From positions 10,484,516 to 10,548,515 of the forward strand of contig CM034233.1 of the NCBI GenBank assembly GCA_019916065.1: DNA of 64,000 nt, given 5' to 3'. Position numbers and translations under genes: made by a program. The DNA is from Vitellaria paradoxa. Its lineage: Eukaryota > Streptophyta > Magnoliopsida > Ericales > Sapotaceae. Below the pieces are notes generated by a model that searched no databases, had not been told where the DNA came from, and saw only the letters and a program-made list of their open reading frames with translations. Of this stretch, positions 37,701 through 50,416 are shown one piece after another. Within the stretch, counting starts at the first letter, position 1. Every line of letters begins with the position of its first letter.

Positions 37701-38369
37701 TGGACACCTTCTAACAGGTGCTCCCACTGGACGCCTTCTAACATGACCAAACCATCTTAATTTGTTTTCTCTCATTTTATCTTCAATCGGTGTTATTCCT
37801 ACTTTGCCCCTAATTTTCTTATTCCTAATCCTATTTTTCCTCGTTCCTAATCCTATTTGTCATGTTAGTCTTGATTAATTAATTTTAGAATAAGATTTTT
37901 TTTAATGGGTCTTGCTGGACATTTAATTTGATAGTTGTCCTACTATGTTATAATGCATTGTGGGTGCCCTTGGTTTGCACTTCTGCGTCAACTGTGTGGT
38001 GGTTGCTGATATATTCAATAGGACCAAGATGAAAACAGAAATTTAAATTGTATGTTTAATATTGTTTGGGTGTGAATTCATTAGAAGTCTTGAATTGTTC
38101 TATTAGGCTTGATTGAGTGTAGCTTTTCTTTTTCTTTCCTTTTTAATGTATGATTATCTCCACTGATTTTTTTTTTTCCCTCCTTGTTTTGTAATCATGA
38201 AATTGTGGTTGACTTGTTTCTCGGATTTCGTTTTGGCAGCCCTAGGTTTGGGATAGCACACGCTCTTTGTTTGGGTCTTGCACCATGGCTTGCGGCAGAG
38301 GTTCCCATTCTCGTGGATTCTGGTATGATTAAGCACAAAGATGATATTGCCTCGGCTAGTGAGTCTTAG
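34735..38369 (+). CDS. UFC1: UFM1-conjugating enzyme 1 (E2)
   Basis: Three coding exons, 34735-35067, 35172-35233 and 38240-38369, all with GT-AG borders and matching phases, encode 174 residues, the usual length. UFC1 receives the ubiquitin-like modifier UFM1 from UBA5 as a thioester and passes it to the UFL1 ligase, acting in ER-associated ribosome modification and ER-phagy. The sequence shows [18 protein letters not shown] at the N terminus, [53 protein letters not shown], and [14 protein letters not shown] with the catalytic Cys119. [19 protein letters not shown] completes the core. The 5' leader has a (GA)n tract at about 34671-34693. Intron 2 is about 3.0 kb and contains two insertions. 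Confidence 0.97.
35381..36648. mobile_element. 1268-base insertion with a 13-base target duplication
   Basis: The 13-base sequence AGACCTATAAATG occurs immediately before (35368-35380) and after (36649-36661) this block, and the flanking host DNA reads through if the block is removed. The interior has more mixed base composition than the intron, a (GA)n tract near 36190-36206, and a GACGGCGCCAAATGT motif at 36032. No protein domain was recognised. A 13-base duplication favours a retroposed origin, but the family is unknown to me. Confidence 0.6.
37480..37854 (-). mobile_element. 5'-truncated RTE-clade LINE fragment in UFC1 intron 2
   Basis: A perfect 17-base duplication, ATTTGTCATGTTAGTCT, flanks the block at 37463-37479 and 37855-37871. 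On the minus strand a frame (37775-37515) encodes [29 protein letters not shown] and the terminal IHITDPT, the conserved C-terminal tail of plant RTE-type reverse transcriptases. The 3' end carries a (GTTTG)n-like tail at 37481-37500, typical of RTE elements. A 27-base in-frame tandem duplication (37681-37734) adds nine residues. Only the last 375 bases were inserted, so it is dead on arrival. Confidence 0.88.
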
Positions 38370-39503
38370 TAATTTTTTGTCTTAGCGATGTTACAGTGAT
38401 TCATTTTGAGTTGAGCTGCGTGATGTTAGAGCGATAATATTTTAACTTTTTCTCGGAGATTGGGGTTCGGGTAAAGAATAAATGTCAAATCTTTGATGTA
38501 AAATTTATGAATTCCTTATGAGGTGTATGATACACCTGTTGAAATTAATTCCATGTGACCTGAAACACAAATTTCCAGTAAGCTTCTTTCATTCTAAAGA
38601 TCATCAATTGTATTATGGAAATTAAGATTGATGAATATCTTTCTACTAGACTTCCTAGGTGTTCTTTTATCTACTTAATTAGTTTTTGTACGTCCACATA
38701 TGCTATGTGGAGAGTAACGCCCATGCTTCACCTGAATTCTCTTTTTGTCAGATACATGATTTTAAGCTATACATTGTTAGCTCAAACTTTGACTAGTCTT
38801 AATGAAGATGCTGATTTCTTGGTGGGCAAATCTCCTTTTTTTTTTTTTTTTTTTAACTTTGTGCATGTCCAGATACAATGCATCTGGAACTAGTAATTTT
38901 TATGTGATGCTCACCTCATGTTTTCATAATTTTATTAGTGCCTTGATATATAACAGGTGGATGCTGAAATAAACGGAAGGTTGATGCACATGTGTCTTTA
39001 GGGTAGAACTATTAACTCTATTCTTATCTTTTGGAACCTTCATTTTAATACTCTTGTTTGAAATCCAAAAAATCTTCTTCATGGTTTTCCAATTGTGTTT
39101 CAAACCCCCCGCCCCCCCCCCCCCCCAAAAAAAAACAACACGCACACACACACACGCAAAAGCAGCACCTTTATAGATCATTGTTGTGTTATTGTTTGAT
39201 GGTGAGCTCCTATTTGGTGAAAGTGAGGTGTTACTGTTTATATCATTTTAAGACCTTTCTGCTTAATCTAGTTACTAGTGCGAGTTGACTTCTGGATTCA
39301 AATGACTCTTTATTATCTTAGGTATATCATGATTCAATTGTTGATAGTTGAACTCTTGAAGAATGGGAGCCGAATTTTTTCTGACTTGGAAATATCAGTT
39401 GTTATCGTCATGGGTATGGATAAAGTAAGGATTCAATTAAATTATCATGCAATTTTGGAAAATGCAGGTGGGCAAACTGAAATGTAGTTTCTCACGTTGC
39501 CAT

Positions 39504-39665
39504 GCTTTAAGTGACTATCTGGCATCCTATCAATGATCAAAGGTTATGGTTAAAGTGAGAGAAGATGCAACACTGGTGGGGTGGGCTTTAAGTGACTCTA
39601 TCTTGCATCCTATCAATGATCAAAAGGTTATGGCTTAATTGGTTATGGTTAAATTTGAGGGAAGA
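39504..39665. repeat. Two-copy tandem repeat, period 81 bases
   Basis: Copies begin with GCTTTAAGTGACT at 39504 and 39585 and share CATCCTATCAATGATCAAA and AGGTTATGG. The copies differ by several indels, so the duplication is not recent. Confidence 0.7.
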
Positions 39666-40597
39666 GCCAGCATTTGTGGGCTGGCTTTGCATTGGCTTGC
39701 TTTCGGCTGAAGATCAACCACAGCTTGAAAGAGATAATTTTACTATTGTTTCACAATTTTTTTTTTTTTTTTTTTTTTTGAAGGAGTCAGCCAAATACAT
39801 TAAAAAATGAAATTAATTGTCATGTAAAATATTTTAGTTTGAAATAAGCAAGGCCTTAATTTAAAATATTTTTTGAAAAATAATTAATTCATATTTTAAT
39901 CTATATATATGTATATGTATGTATTTTATTTTGTGAAACGTGAGTATAATTGTTTTTTTCAAAAACTTTTATATTAAAACAAATGGATCCTATGTAAATA
40001 AAATATACCATTTAAATAGTTGCATTAGTTCCATAATTTTTGTATTACAACAATCTTAGCCGAAAGTCAATTTTACTTTGCATGAAATTCACCTAAAAGC
40101 ATAGACAAGATACAATATGCATCGCGGGTAATTTTAAAAGTTTTTTTTTTTTTGTTTTTGTTTTAAGTAATAGAAAAAATAAACTAAAATCAAATTTCTC
40201 CATCTCATTTAAAAAATTGGCAAAGTCAAAGTGACGGTTATAACTTTTAGAGAATATTTTCTTTAAAAGTAATATAATTCTTTAATACCAAAAAAGTAAA
40301 ATGAATCAGTAAAAAATACATATTAAAAATAATTTTCAAAAAATAGTAAAGAAAATCTAAAAAAAATAAAAGGAAGCATTTTTCTTATTTCTTTTCTTTT
40401 ATTTTCTTTTTTAACTTTCATCTTTTAATCAAAAAGCATAATCTGAAATAGCAAAAAAAAAAAAAAATTGAACCCTTAATAAAAAATTTCTTTTATCTTT
40501 TTTCAAAAAAAAAAAAAGTAATACACAAAAATAATCTCTTTTTTTTTTAGTGGGTAGAAAAACCAACCGAAATTTAGGAGCTTAGAAACAGATGTAT

Positions 40598-40758
40598 AGG
40601 TCCCCTTTGACACACTAATTTCTATTAAAATTTATCAAGTTTAATTAATTTTTTTTATTCTTTTTTCCAATCAAATTTTTTCATATATCACCTTTATGTC
40701 ACATCTTTTTATTTTTATTGTATTTTTTACCTAATTTTTTATCAACCAAACACACTCA
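40598..40758. mobile_element. MITE fragment related to type B
   Basis: Bordered by GGTCCCCTTTGACAC and, inward from the right, TGAGTGTGTTTGGTTG. The interior contains TATCACCTTTATGTCACAT, the inverted form of the type B core, and matches the element at 51586. The ends are diverged, so this is a decayed copy. Confidence 0.5.
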
Positions 40759-42558
40759 TAAAAAATAGTGAAGTCAAATAAAAAAAAAAAAAAAAGCTAT
40801 TACCTGCTTCTTTTTTTTTTTTTTTTTTTTTTTCCAGATGAAACTAGAAAATGCATACATGAATGGAGCATATCCCGAAGTGTGAGTACAACTCTTCCCC
40901 ACGCTCTTCCTGCAAAAATTGTGGCTGCAGATGGAGACCCTTGAAATCTCGGGAAGCAATCCCCCTCACATATTTTTCACTCCCTATCTCTATCCCTATC
41001 CCCTTCTCTTTCAATGCGTACTTATCCATCACCTTTGTACTAAAGAGTACAAAATTTTATTATTGCTTAATAATTTCTATATAGATCTTTTCTTAAGGAT
41101 TAAACATTATTTTGATTTTTTTTTTATCATTTTAAGGTAAACTCTCCAACCATGGTATTTTGTATTTAATTTTGTTTTCTCTGGGTGTAATATTTCCCAA
41201 ATAGTATGTTTTTTGAGATAAACATTGACCGAAAAAAAATCAAAAAAAAGAAAGAAAAGATAGAATAATAATAAAAGAAAGTTTTTTTTTTTTTTCAAAC
41301 AAACAAAATTTCATTAATATTAAAATCAATCAGTATTTAGTATAAATTTGACTTCATTATGTACTTCTCTAACTAATTTTCTCTCTAATCGATTACTGTA
41401 CAAATTATGAAATATATTTTTTTACATTGTTATAAAATTCAAAATTTTTTAAATACTTAATTGTTAGAATATAATTTGTTAATATCATCAATTTTTATAT
41501 TATAAGTATCTCATTCAATTTAGCACCCTGAGACTGCCAATTTTTTTTTTTTTGGTTGGTGGCATGAGAGTTTGTACCATGGAGCCAAGAAAAGGCATCA
41601 CTAACCTCATCTTCCTTTGATCCATGTAATTTTAGAAGGCTATCGAGAAGGACCTGAAGTGAGACAAAGACATGGGATATTCCTTAATCACCGAGATGAC
41701 AGTGGAGTTGGTTTTTAAGTAATCAGGATAAAATTAGTTTGTTTTTATATCTAATTAATATGTGTCATTAATTTTTAATAATATGGTTGAATTCTAATTT
41801 ATTTAAAAATATTTAACATTAGAATAAACAGAACCTACTAAAAAATTTATGAACCTCTTTTTAAAAAAAAAAAAAATGTCACAACTTACTTACTCAATTT
41901 TTTTTTTATTTTTTTTAAAGATGATAAAAGGAATTCTATTCTCTCCCTTATTTACAACAGCGATGAATGATCAAATTATTTCTATATTCATATACGGCTC
42001 ATTCAATGTCATAATTAATTCAAGGATCTATTTGATGTTTTTATTGGCACATTTTTTTTATTTTATTATTTTTATCATGGCTTCTTCTAATTGGTAAACG
42101 TCATATTTGGTGGTGACACATGTTCTAATTTTTTTTTTCTGTTTTTTTTTGTAAATTTTTATATAAAATTAGGGGGTATTTATACATTTTATCCTAGCCT
42201 ATCATCATTCATCATGTCTCATTATTGTTAAAATTATTTATTTAAATTTATAAATACAAACCTAACCTAAATAATTTTTCTTTTAAAATTACATAATTTT
42301 GTTACAGAATTTTATCATTTTAAAATAATAAAATAAAAAAATGACTAAAGTGTATTTATAATTTTTATCATGTATATAATTTTTACATAGAAGTAGATCA
42401 TCAAATTACGTAGTTAATAGGTTAAAGATTAGGGGGACTTTCATATTTTATTATAAATAGATAATTTCTTTGAACATAAAAATATTAAATTATAATTAGT
42501 GAGTTCAATTGGGATAGAAGTTAGAATGATTCGAACTCGACAACTTCCGACTAAATTA

Positions 42559-42820
42559 GGTTACGTTTGGAAAAGGCTAGCTAAAAGTTAGTTTTTAATT
42601 ATTCTGATTTTTAATTTTTTTTAAATAATTCAAATTACTCTATTACATTTTAAACTTTTTTAAAATCATAAAATACAAAAATACCAAATTAACTTAAAAT
42701 TAAAAAATAATTACTAAAAATTTAATTTTTTTCCTTTCTTAAATAAAAAAAATATAACTTTTTAATAATTAACTAATAAATAATTTAAAAAACTATTTTT
42801 TCCCTCCTCAAACGCTAACC
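42559..42820. mobile_element. Tourist-like MITE related to type A
   Basis: The left end GGTTACGTTTGGAAAAGG follows TTA, and the right end reads CCTCAAACGCTAACC. The interior near the left has GCTAGCTAAAAGTTAG, like the type A elements. The right flank is TGA rather than TTA. It ends about 360 bases upstream of the HEMA1 ATG. Confidence 0.6.
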
Positions 42821-42980
42821 TGACGAGTTTGAATGGAGTAAATGTTAAGGCGATTGAACTCGTAACCTTAGGCATAAATAGGATTTTTTTTATATTATTA
42901 AAATTATAAAAAACAGTTGTGACGAATATTTAAAATAATTTATTTTTGGAATAATTCCACGGATTGCACCCTGCACTACA

Positions 42981-42988
42981 TATAAAAG
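42981..42988 (+). promoter_or_regulatory. TATA box of HEMA1
   Basis: TATAAAAG lies 188 bases upstream of the ATG at 43176, which would put the transcription start near 43010 and leave a leader of about 165 bases. HEMA1 genes are known to be light- and clock-induced; I did not identify a specific light element here. Confidence 0.5.
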
Positions 42989-43175
42989 CAGATCCCAAAG
43001 TTCAGAGAGTGTGGATAACACTTGTACTCCACCCGCCAATCACAACACTGAGAAATCTAACGCCGGCCGATACTTACCCAGCCCCCAACCCAACCATACC
43101 CCCCCCCCCTGTCTCGGATAGAAATCCGATCTAGGGTTTGTGTCTGGGCACGGTCGGGGCTGATTCTCAGTAGCC

Positions 43176-46100
43176 ATGGCTGTTTCGAGTGCGTTTTCAG
43201 GGGCAAAGCTCGAGACTTTGGTCCTCAGTAACACTGCCGCCACCTGCGCTTCTTCTTCGCCGGCGATGGTGGCGGCATTGTCTCCGTCCCAAATTCGGGT
43301 CTTCTGCAAATCAACTCGATCCAGACGAGCCGTATTTTGGAGAGCTGGTCCTGCCATTCGGTGCGAGGTTGCTGCTTCCGATGCCCTGGTTCAGCCGGCC
43401 CTTAAGGTCAATGATCCCAAAACGGACTTGGGCTCTCCTTCTCCAAGCCTCTCTGCTCTCCAACAGCTCAAGACCTCCGATGCTGCAAGTACGTCAATAT
43501 ATTATTTCAACTGCATACATAAAATCTTTCCTTCTTATTTTGCGATCGCGAACCATTCACTGCGCTTTTCTGCTACTTTCCTGATGAGTTGATTTTATTT
43601 GTTTTCTTATCTCAAGTCTGATAGTGATTTTATATATTCTTTACTCGGAAATGCGAAATGCACTTTCAAGTTATTTTATTATAGTATTTTCATCCATTGA
43701 TTTTTATCATTTCCCGACGTTTTCTGCCAAAAATGTTGGCTTGTTTAGCTGATCGTTCGTAGGAGTTGTCATATATTAAATCTTTACATAGGAAAAACGC
43801 ATTGCCACTCAAAATCAAGATATTGGGGTTGGACTTATCAATAGATTCATAACCTTTCGAGTACAACCAATGTCTATTCGAACTTCCTTTACTTGGAAAA
43901 CCCAAGTGAGATAAGTCATTAAAAGGAGAAGGAAGAAGCAAATTAATGAATGATCACTTATTTTTTTTTTTCACGGGATTATCTCAATTTATTTAAGCAT
44001 ACTTGGGATTCTGCACTTTGCTACTAAAATTTTTGTATTCTCAATGGTTTTTTATTTATTTAGAATACAGGGTTAGTTCTGAATTTCATTGAATAGACTA
44101 TTTAGTCCTTGTAATGTTCCAAGTTCACGAACGTGGAGCTGTGTTGTAGAGAACTGTTGAAACTTGAAATATAAAAGAGATTTTCTCAGGTGGAGTATGC
44201 TTTGTTTGATAGCTCAATAACTTTGTTTTTATTTTAGTGTGAAATATTTCTCATTTCAAGTAACATGTCTTTTTAAATGGATCTGCTGATTGTGTGGTGT
44301 TACTTTATGTTCACTTCAGTAAACTTCTGCCTCCAAATGGGTCGCTTTTCAATCTTCGTAGTTTTGCCCACTAAATAAAAACAAATTTCTGTGTCTATCT
44401 TCTTTTTGATACACCAGTGATGAGTCTTGTGTTTGTTTTTTTAATTAATAGGAAATAAACTGATTTTTGCTTTTAATTTACCACAAATCCTTGTTTGTTT
44501 GTCTGGGTAATGTTGGCAAGGAAGTTCTGTTCACCATTCAGATACATATGGACCCATACAACTGAATTGATATTTCCAAGGTATCTCTAAATTTTATATT
44601 TCATACAATAAGGATATACAAAGGAAAGGAGCAGTGTTGCAGTAATTGGGCTCAGCATCCACACTACACCTGTTGAAATGCGTGAAAAACTTGCCATTCC
44701 TGAAGCTGAATGGCCTCGAGCCATAGCAGAGCTGTGCAGTTTGAATCACATAGAAGAAGCTGCTGTCCTTAGTACCTGCAATAGGATGGAAATATACGTT
44801 GTAGCACTATCTCAGCATCGTGGTGTAAAAGAAGTTACCGAATGGATGTCAAAGGTACTTCTGTACTTCTATGTTTATATTTTTTATATCCCTCTTTTTT
44901 ATTTGTTGGTGCTTCCCTTTGTCTTATTCTGTTTCTTCAATTTTAATTTCTACTGGACAAGAATTTCCTTCATGTGAAGTCAAGTATTTAATATGTATAA
45001 GATAGGTTTGAATCCTTAGGAGACCATTTTAGTGCATCTACCTTGTGATTGCGATGGGGCTGAAAGATTTGCATGTTAATTGACCTGTATAAAGTTTAAA
45101 TTATCTGAATATTACTAAACCCTTTTTCTTTCTTTCTTTTAATCCCTCTAAATTCTTGTGGGATTAGATTTGTTGCTATACAGTTTGGTGCCCTTGCTTC
45201 CCTGCCTGGTCCCCTGCTATTCTCAAATTAGACTATTAAGTATGTTATTGTGATGAAGAGACTTGCATTATCATTCTCAAGATTTGTCTTCCTTCTTTTC
45301 TTCATGGCAGACAAGTGGGATTCCTGTGTCAGAGATATGTGAGCACCGGTTTTTACTGTATAATAAAGATGCTACACAGCACCTCTTTGAAGTATCAGCA
45401 GGATTAGACTCTCTAGTCTTAGGAGAAGGTCAAATCCTAGCTCAGGTCAAACAAGTTGTCAAAGTTGGGCAAGGAGTCGCTGGCTTTGGCAGGAACATCA
45501 GTGGGCTGTTCAAGCATGCCATCACTGTTGGAAAACGGGTTAGAACCGAGACAAACATTGGAGCTGGGGCAGTTTCTGTTAGCTCAGCTGCTGTTGAATT
45601 AGCCTTAATGAAGCTCCCGGAATCCTGCCATAGCACCGCTAGGATGTTGGTCATTGGAGCAGGCAAGATGGGGAAGCTTGTGATTAAACACCTGGTAGCA
45701 AAAGGTTGCACCAAGATGGTGGTAGTGAACAGAACCGAGGAGAGAGTAGCTGCCATCCGCGATGAGTTGCAGAATGTTGAAATAATATATAGACCCCTTT
45801 CTGAGATGCTTACATGTGCTGCTGAAGCAGATGTAATTTTCACCAGCACTGCATCAGAAACCCCATTATTTTTGAAAGAGCATGCAGTGGATCTTCCACC
45901 TGTTGGCCAGGATGTTGGGGGTTTGAGGCTTTTCATTGACATCTCTGTTCCTAGGAATGTCAGTTCATGTGTCTTGGATCTCAAGACTGCAAGGGTTTAT
46001 AATGTGGACGACCTTAAGGAGGTTGTGGCTGCTAATAAAGAAGATAGGCTTCGGAAAGCAATGGAAGCTCAGGCAATCATTGCCGAGGAATCAAAACAAT

Positions 46101-46441
46101 TTGAAGCTTGGAGAGATTCACTGGAGACTGTTCCCACTATCAAGAAATTGAGAGCTTATGCTGAAAGAATCAGAGTTGCAGAGCTTGAAAAATGTTTGTC
46201 AAAAATGGGTGACGATATCTCAAAGAAAACGAGGAGGGCAGTTGATGATCTTAGTAGGGGGGTGGTTAACAAGCTCCTTCATGGTCCAATGCAGCACCTC
46301 AGATGCGATGAGAGTGACAGCCGAACTCTTAGTGAGACCCTTGAGAATATGCAGGCACTAAACAGAATGTTCAGTCTTGAGACTGAGATCTCTGTATTAG
46401 AACAGAAGATACGAGCCAAGGTGGAACAAAACCAGAAGTAA
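43176..46441 (+). CDS. HEMA1: Glutamyl-tRNA reductase 1, chloroplastic
   Basis: Three coding exons, 43176-43488, 44613-44854 and 45311-46441, with GT-AG borders and matching phases, give 561 residues. The enzyme reduces plastid glutamyl-tRNA(Glu) to glutamate-1-semialdehyde with NADPH, the committed and rate-limiting step of 5-aminolevulinate synthesis for chlorophyll and heme. Residues 1 to about 100 are Ser/Arg-rich, as in a chloroplast transit peptide. [19 protein letters not shown] starts the catalytic domain and STCNRMEIY holds the nucleophile Cys160. [36 protein letters not shown] and [17 protein letters not shown] follow. [15 protein letters not shown] is the NADPH Rossmann motif. [19 protein letters not shown] near the C terminus is typical of plant enzymes, and that end is known to bind the repressor FLU. 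Residues after SVPTIK match higher-plant HEMA1 closely. No damage is seen. Confidence 0.97.
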
Positions 46442-49400
46442 ACCTCCAGGTCAAATATCTTTCACAATTCGATCTTCTTTCACTTGAATAGTTGAATCTG
46501 AATAAGAGGAAAATTTCCTCACCCTGGCATTAGCGGTGTCATTGTTGTAACTTAATTTGAATAGATATACAGTACGTGGTCCATGTTTGGGATCTTCCCA
46601 TTTAATTCATTGGTCCAGTGACTCCGGTTTTTTGGGGTTGCATCTTCAAATGGCTACTGGGTTTGTAGGATACAGTTGAGGCTTAATCTATTTACCTAGC
46701 GATCATTTGGCTTACATTTGCTTCTGAAGTAGTTGTAATTAATTTACCCGATGAATCCACATTGAGATTGGGTTTTTCAACGTCTCATTTCATGAGATTC
46801 TTTCCTTTTCTTCATTTTTGGCGGTGTTTGATTGGTGGATAAAATGCATGAGATTGGATTAACATCCAGCGGGAGTCTATATCCTGTGTTTGGTTTGGAA
46901 AAATCCGACAGGATGGATTGTATAACCCCAAAAGTGGGGTATACAATATCAAAATGACGTTAAGAGATACAATACTACAGGCACGGGTTTTTGGTACTTC
47001 TCGTGTTCTTGCTTTCATCTCCTTGGTGAAAATCCGTTGTGCTAATTTTTGCCTCTCCAATCTGCCACACCAAGTGTTCGGTGCTGGTTGTTCTCCGGTT
47101 GATGCTATATATTGTTACATGATGTATTTAGCTGTTCAAGCATCCTGCAATATTAATTTCCATAAATAAATTATTTTAGCTGAAATGGTATATTGTTTTA
47201 TTTTATTTAATGGACAATGACAACAATAGGAGGTTAATTGAATGATGTCTAGCCTTTGAGTCCTAAACTTGAAGCACGATTTCCATTGGGCATTTATCAT
47301 TCAATATATGTATAGTGATATTTGATGCTACGGAGTCCTTATGAAATAATTCGTAGCATCATAACATAATTCAAACAATTTAATCGTAATATCATGCCCC
47401 ATATTTTTGAGCTGCATATCGTAATCTTGCAGGATGCATGTATTCATGTCCATAAACCAAAAAGAATTCTTGGAATGACGTTTTACAGAAAAATATATTA
47501 GAATGATGTGCCAATGATAATTTCTCTAAACCCCTTTGCATTATTTTGGTTGATGTATCTCTTCCGTATCAATGGATCATTACTTCCTATCGGTAACAAT
47601 CTTTCCTTTGGAATAGGGTGTTTGTGGGGACTGCTCTGAATCTATTTCCTCCATCCCTTTCGGACCTTTTTTGTGAATTCCTTGATCTTAATTTGTTTTT
47701 AGAACTTCAGTAGAATAGTTACTAATTTAAACTGAATTGTTCCTACGTTTCTCAACCCTTGGACCCTCAAATTCATACCCTCTTACAATGAACTATGGTT
47801 TAACAATACAAAATTTGTGAACCCCTTTATGGAACCCCACCTTACTATTTTTTCTAATAACAATCCTGCAGACCAAGAATTGTCAACCTGCTTTTGTAAT
47901 ATACCCAATTTGTGTTTAATTATTAAGAACGAAGAATATATCACTAGTTTCAAGAACTCTATGCAGAGAAAGTCTACTGCCATGATCATTTTCTTGATTC
48001 TCCTTCTCGAAAATAATATTTTTTAAGAATATAATGTTGAGATTGAGAAGATCCATCCTCATGCTCTGCTTCTAGATTTTCCATTTCAAAAGTGATGCTG
48101 TCAGTAAAGCCGTCTCCATGGTCATCTTCATGACTTTCACTCACTAATATTGTGTTTAATCTGTAAATAATCACCCACCTCATGAAAAATCATTCAATCT
48201 TTTACTACAAGGAGCCCAAATGTTTCCAAAATGTAATGGTGATAATTTTCTACAATATCTAGGTTGTGATGTAATTGAAGAATTTTGTATTATTTATTAA
48301 AAAGTGTTACAGAGTTGTTCAGTCACAACTGTTCAACTTAACTATTCCATCTAAGTGACTCTCACGTGAAACTCATACAGATGGACTGTCAGGATTAGTC
48401 AGTCGTATAGCATTACCTTAGTTATTTAAGGATGCTTAATTAAATATAATTTTTTATTAATTTAGGTAATAATTTTATTATGTATTTTAGTGGTTTAACA
48501 TGATAAATTATGATGGATTTAAAATAAGTACAAAAAACTAATTAATTATTTGAAAATTTTAATATATATTAGATACTTACTTTATTATTTTAAAAAGTAG
48601 TGATTCTATTTCTTTAATAATAATTATTAAAACTATTTTTTTTATTTACATAGATTGAAATTTTCTTATGATTTGATACAATCTAATATCAAATTTTTTA
48701 ATTTTAATTTTTCAAATAGAGTGATGAGAGAAACTTTAATAAGTCACCTATAATATAATTAGAGACTTCACGTATAAATAAACTAAACATCTTGAGTCTG
48801 GTTTCAATTGGTTAAAGTAAAATCTCAATTGTTTAAGGTAAAATCGTAATCTCACTCTGCTCTCAAAAGAGTATGTGATGAAAACTAATTTTAGGTTCAA
48901 TCGTTAAATAAATTTACTCGGTCGCAAGTGATAGAGTTAATTATTCAAAACAAGAATCGAAACCTTACATCATCAAACAATCACAAATTTGAGCTGCATT
49001 TGGTGTTTGGTTATCATTCACTTATCCATTTGCGAAAACATATTGTCATATTCACAGGAAAGGATAATAAATTTTAGGGCATATTTTGTAGTTGCCTTGT
49101 AATCTCAACTACGATGATCAAAATCAAAGTAATTATATTGGTTTCAAAATCTAGAACTATAAATATTGTTAAAGGAAAATATATCTTTTAAATTATAAAT
49201 AATTCAGTGTTGAAGAGTAATATTGAAATATCAAATTATAAAAAAATATAGAATATATATTGGTGAAACACTCTGAAAATTCATTTCCATTCAATGCTTA
49301 AACACCAGGAAGCAAAGCGGCAAATATTACAATAAGAACCAAAGAAAGATCATCCTTATTCAAAAATTAATGTCAAGGCATTATTGTTTGGCATTAATGA

Positions 49401-49604
49401 GTTCATCAAGGTACATCCTCAGGGACGGCGACGGAGGCCATGTCCCTATGATCTTAAAATCCTCACTATTGTCTTATCTCTTTCCCATTATGCATATCAA
49501 ATCATTTGAGAGTCCAAATAAACAAAAACCTAATTAATTATTCATTTAAATTCCTTCTCTTTTCCTACACTTAGCCCACAAAACCCTTGACCTTTTTTTG
49601 ATTG
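46442..49604. other. HEMA1 downstream flank, gene-free
   Basis: The first 300-400 bases are probably the HEMA1 3' untranslated region. A patch near 46822-46990 with GGTGTTTGATTGG and CTGTGTTTGGTTTGG may be a MITE remnant. No coding exon, RNA gene or bounded element is supported in the rest. Confidence 0.45.
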
Positions 49605-50024
49605 GTGAAAAAATTAAAAAGATTGAAATTCAATCAAGCACAAATTTTGTCTTCTCTTTTTCAAAATACATAATAAACAAAACCCAAAATCAAGTAGTCA
49701 TATTGAATATAGAGGAATTGTTTAAATCAGAAAAAAAAAGAATAAATAAAATTTGCGTACTATAGAGAATTAGAGCAAATGAAATTGAAGAATCTTATAT
49801 CCACACTTTCACTTGTGAAAATTAAAAAAATTAAAATTCAACTCAGTGTAAATTTTATTTTTTCTTTTCAAAAATCCAAAGTAAAGAAAATCTAAAATCA
49901 CGTGTTAATGTTGAATATAAAGGAATTGTTTGAATTAAAAAATTAAATAAATAAAATTTGCACATGAAGAGTTAGGTAAATAAGATTGAAGAATCTCATA
50001 TTTATGCTTTCTCTCCTTCTTCAC
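49605..50024. repeat. Two-copy tandem repeat, period about 210 bases
   Basis: Copies start at GTGAAAAAATT 49605 and GTGAAAATT 49815. They share AATTCAATC/AACTC, GGAATTGTTT, AATAAATAAAATTTGC and GAAGAATCT blocks in the same order, with moderate divergence. A (GA)n run follows at 50035-50050. Confidence 0.65.
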
Positions 50025-50416
50025 ATAGCGCAGAGAGAGAGAGAGAGAGAATACGTGTGTGTGATTTGGTCAACAGACTCCACAACTATAAAGAAAACAA
50101 TGAATGGGTCATTTATTAGTTGGAAGATGTACAAAAATTGTTTATAAAATTTGAACCACAAAAATCCAAATGTACATCATTTTGATTCAAAACCATGTCG
50201 AGAACTAAACCAAATATTTACAATGCAAAAGCCGATAAATTTATATTACAAAAAGCAAATTTTCTTTATTTAAACATGCCACACAAAATGGAATTATTAA
50301 GTCCCCCTAACTTGGATTCTTTTCAAATTTCATTTCTAATTTCCAAATTTCAAAAACACTTACAAGTCACTACAGCACTTTTTTCTTTTAAGAAAAATGA
50401 ATCATTTTTGTATAAT

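Larger units (their letters stand above)
38370..42558. other. UFC1-HEMA1 intergenic region
   Basis: The first few hundred bases are the UFC1 3' untranslated region. Beyond that there are long poly-T, poly-A and poly-C runs (for example 38838-38854, 39105-39126, 40810-40832), a tandem repeat at 39504, a MITE at 40598 and AT-rich filler. None of the open frames shows a known motif. Confidence 0.5.

Noticed and set aside
42981..43175. Specific light-response elements in the HEMA1 promoter
   Set aside because: I could not find a clear GT-1, CCA1 or G-box arrangement in this short stretch, so only the TATA box is reported.
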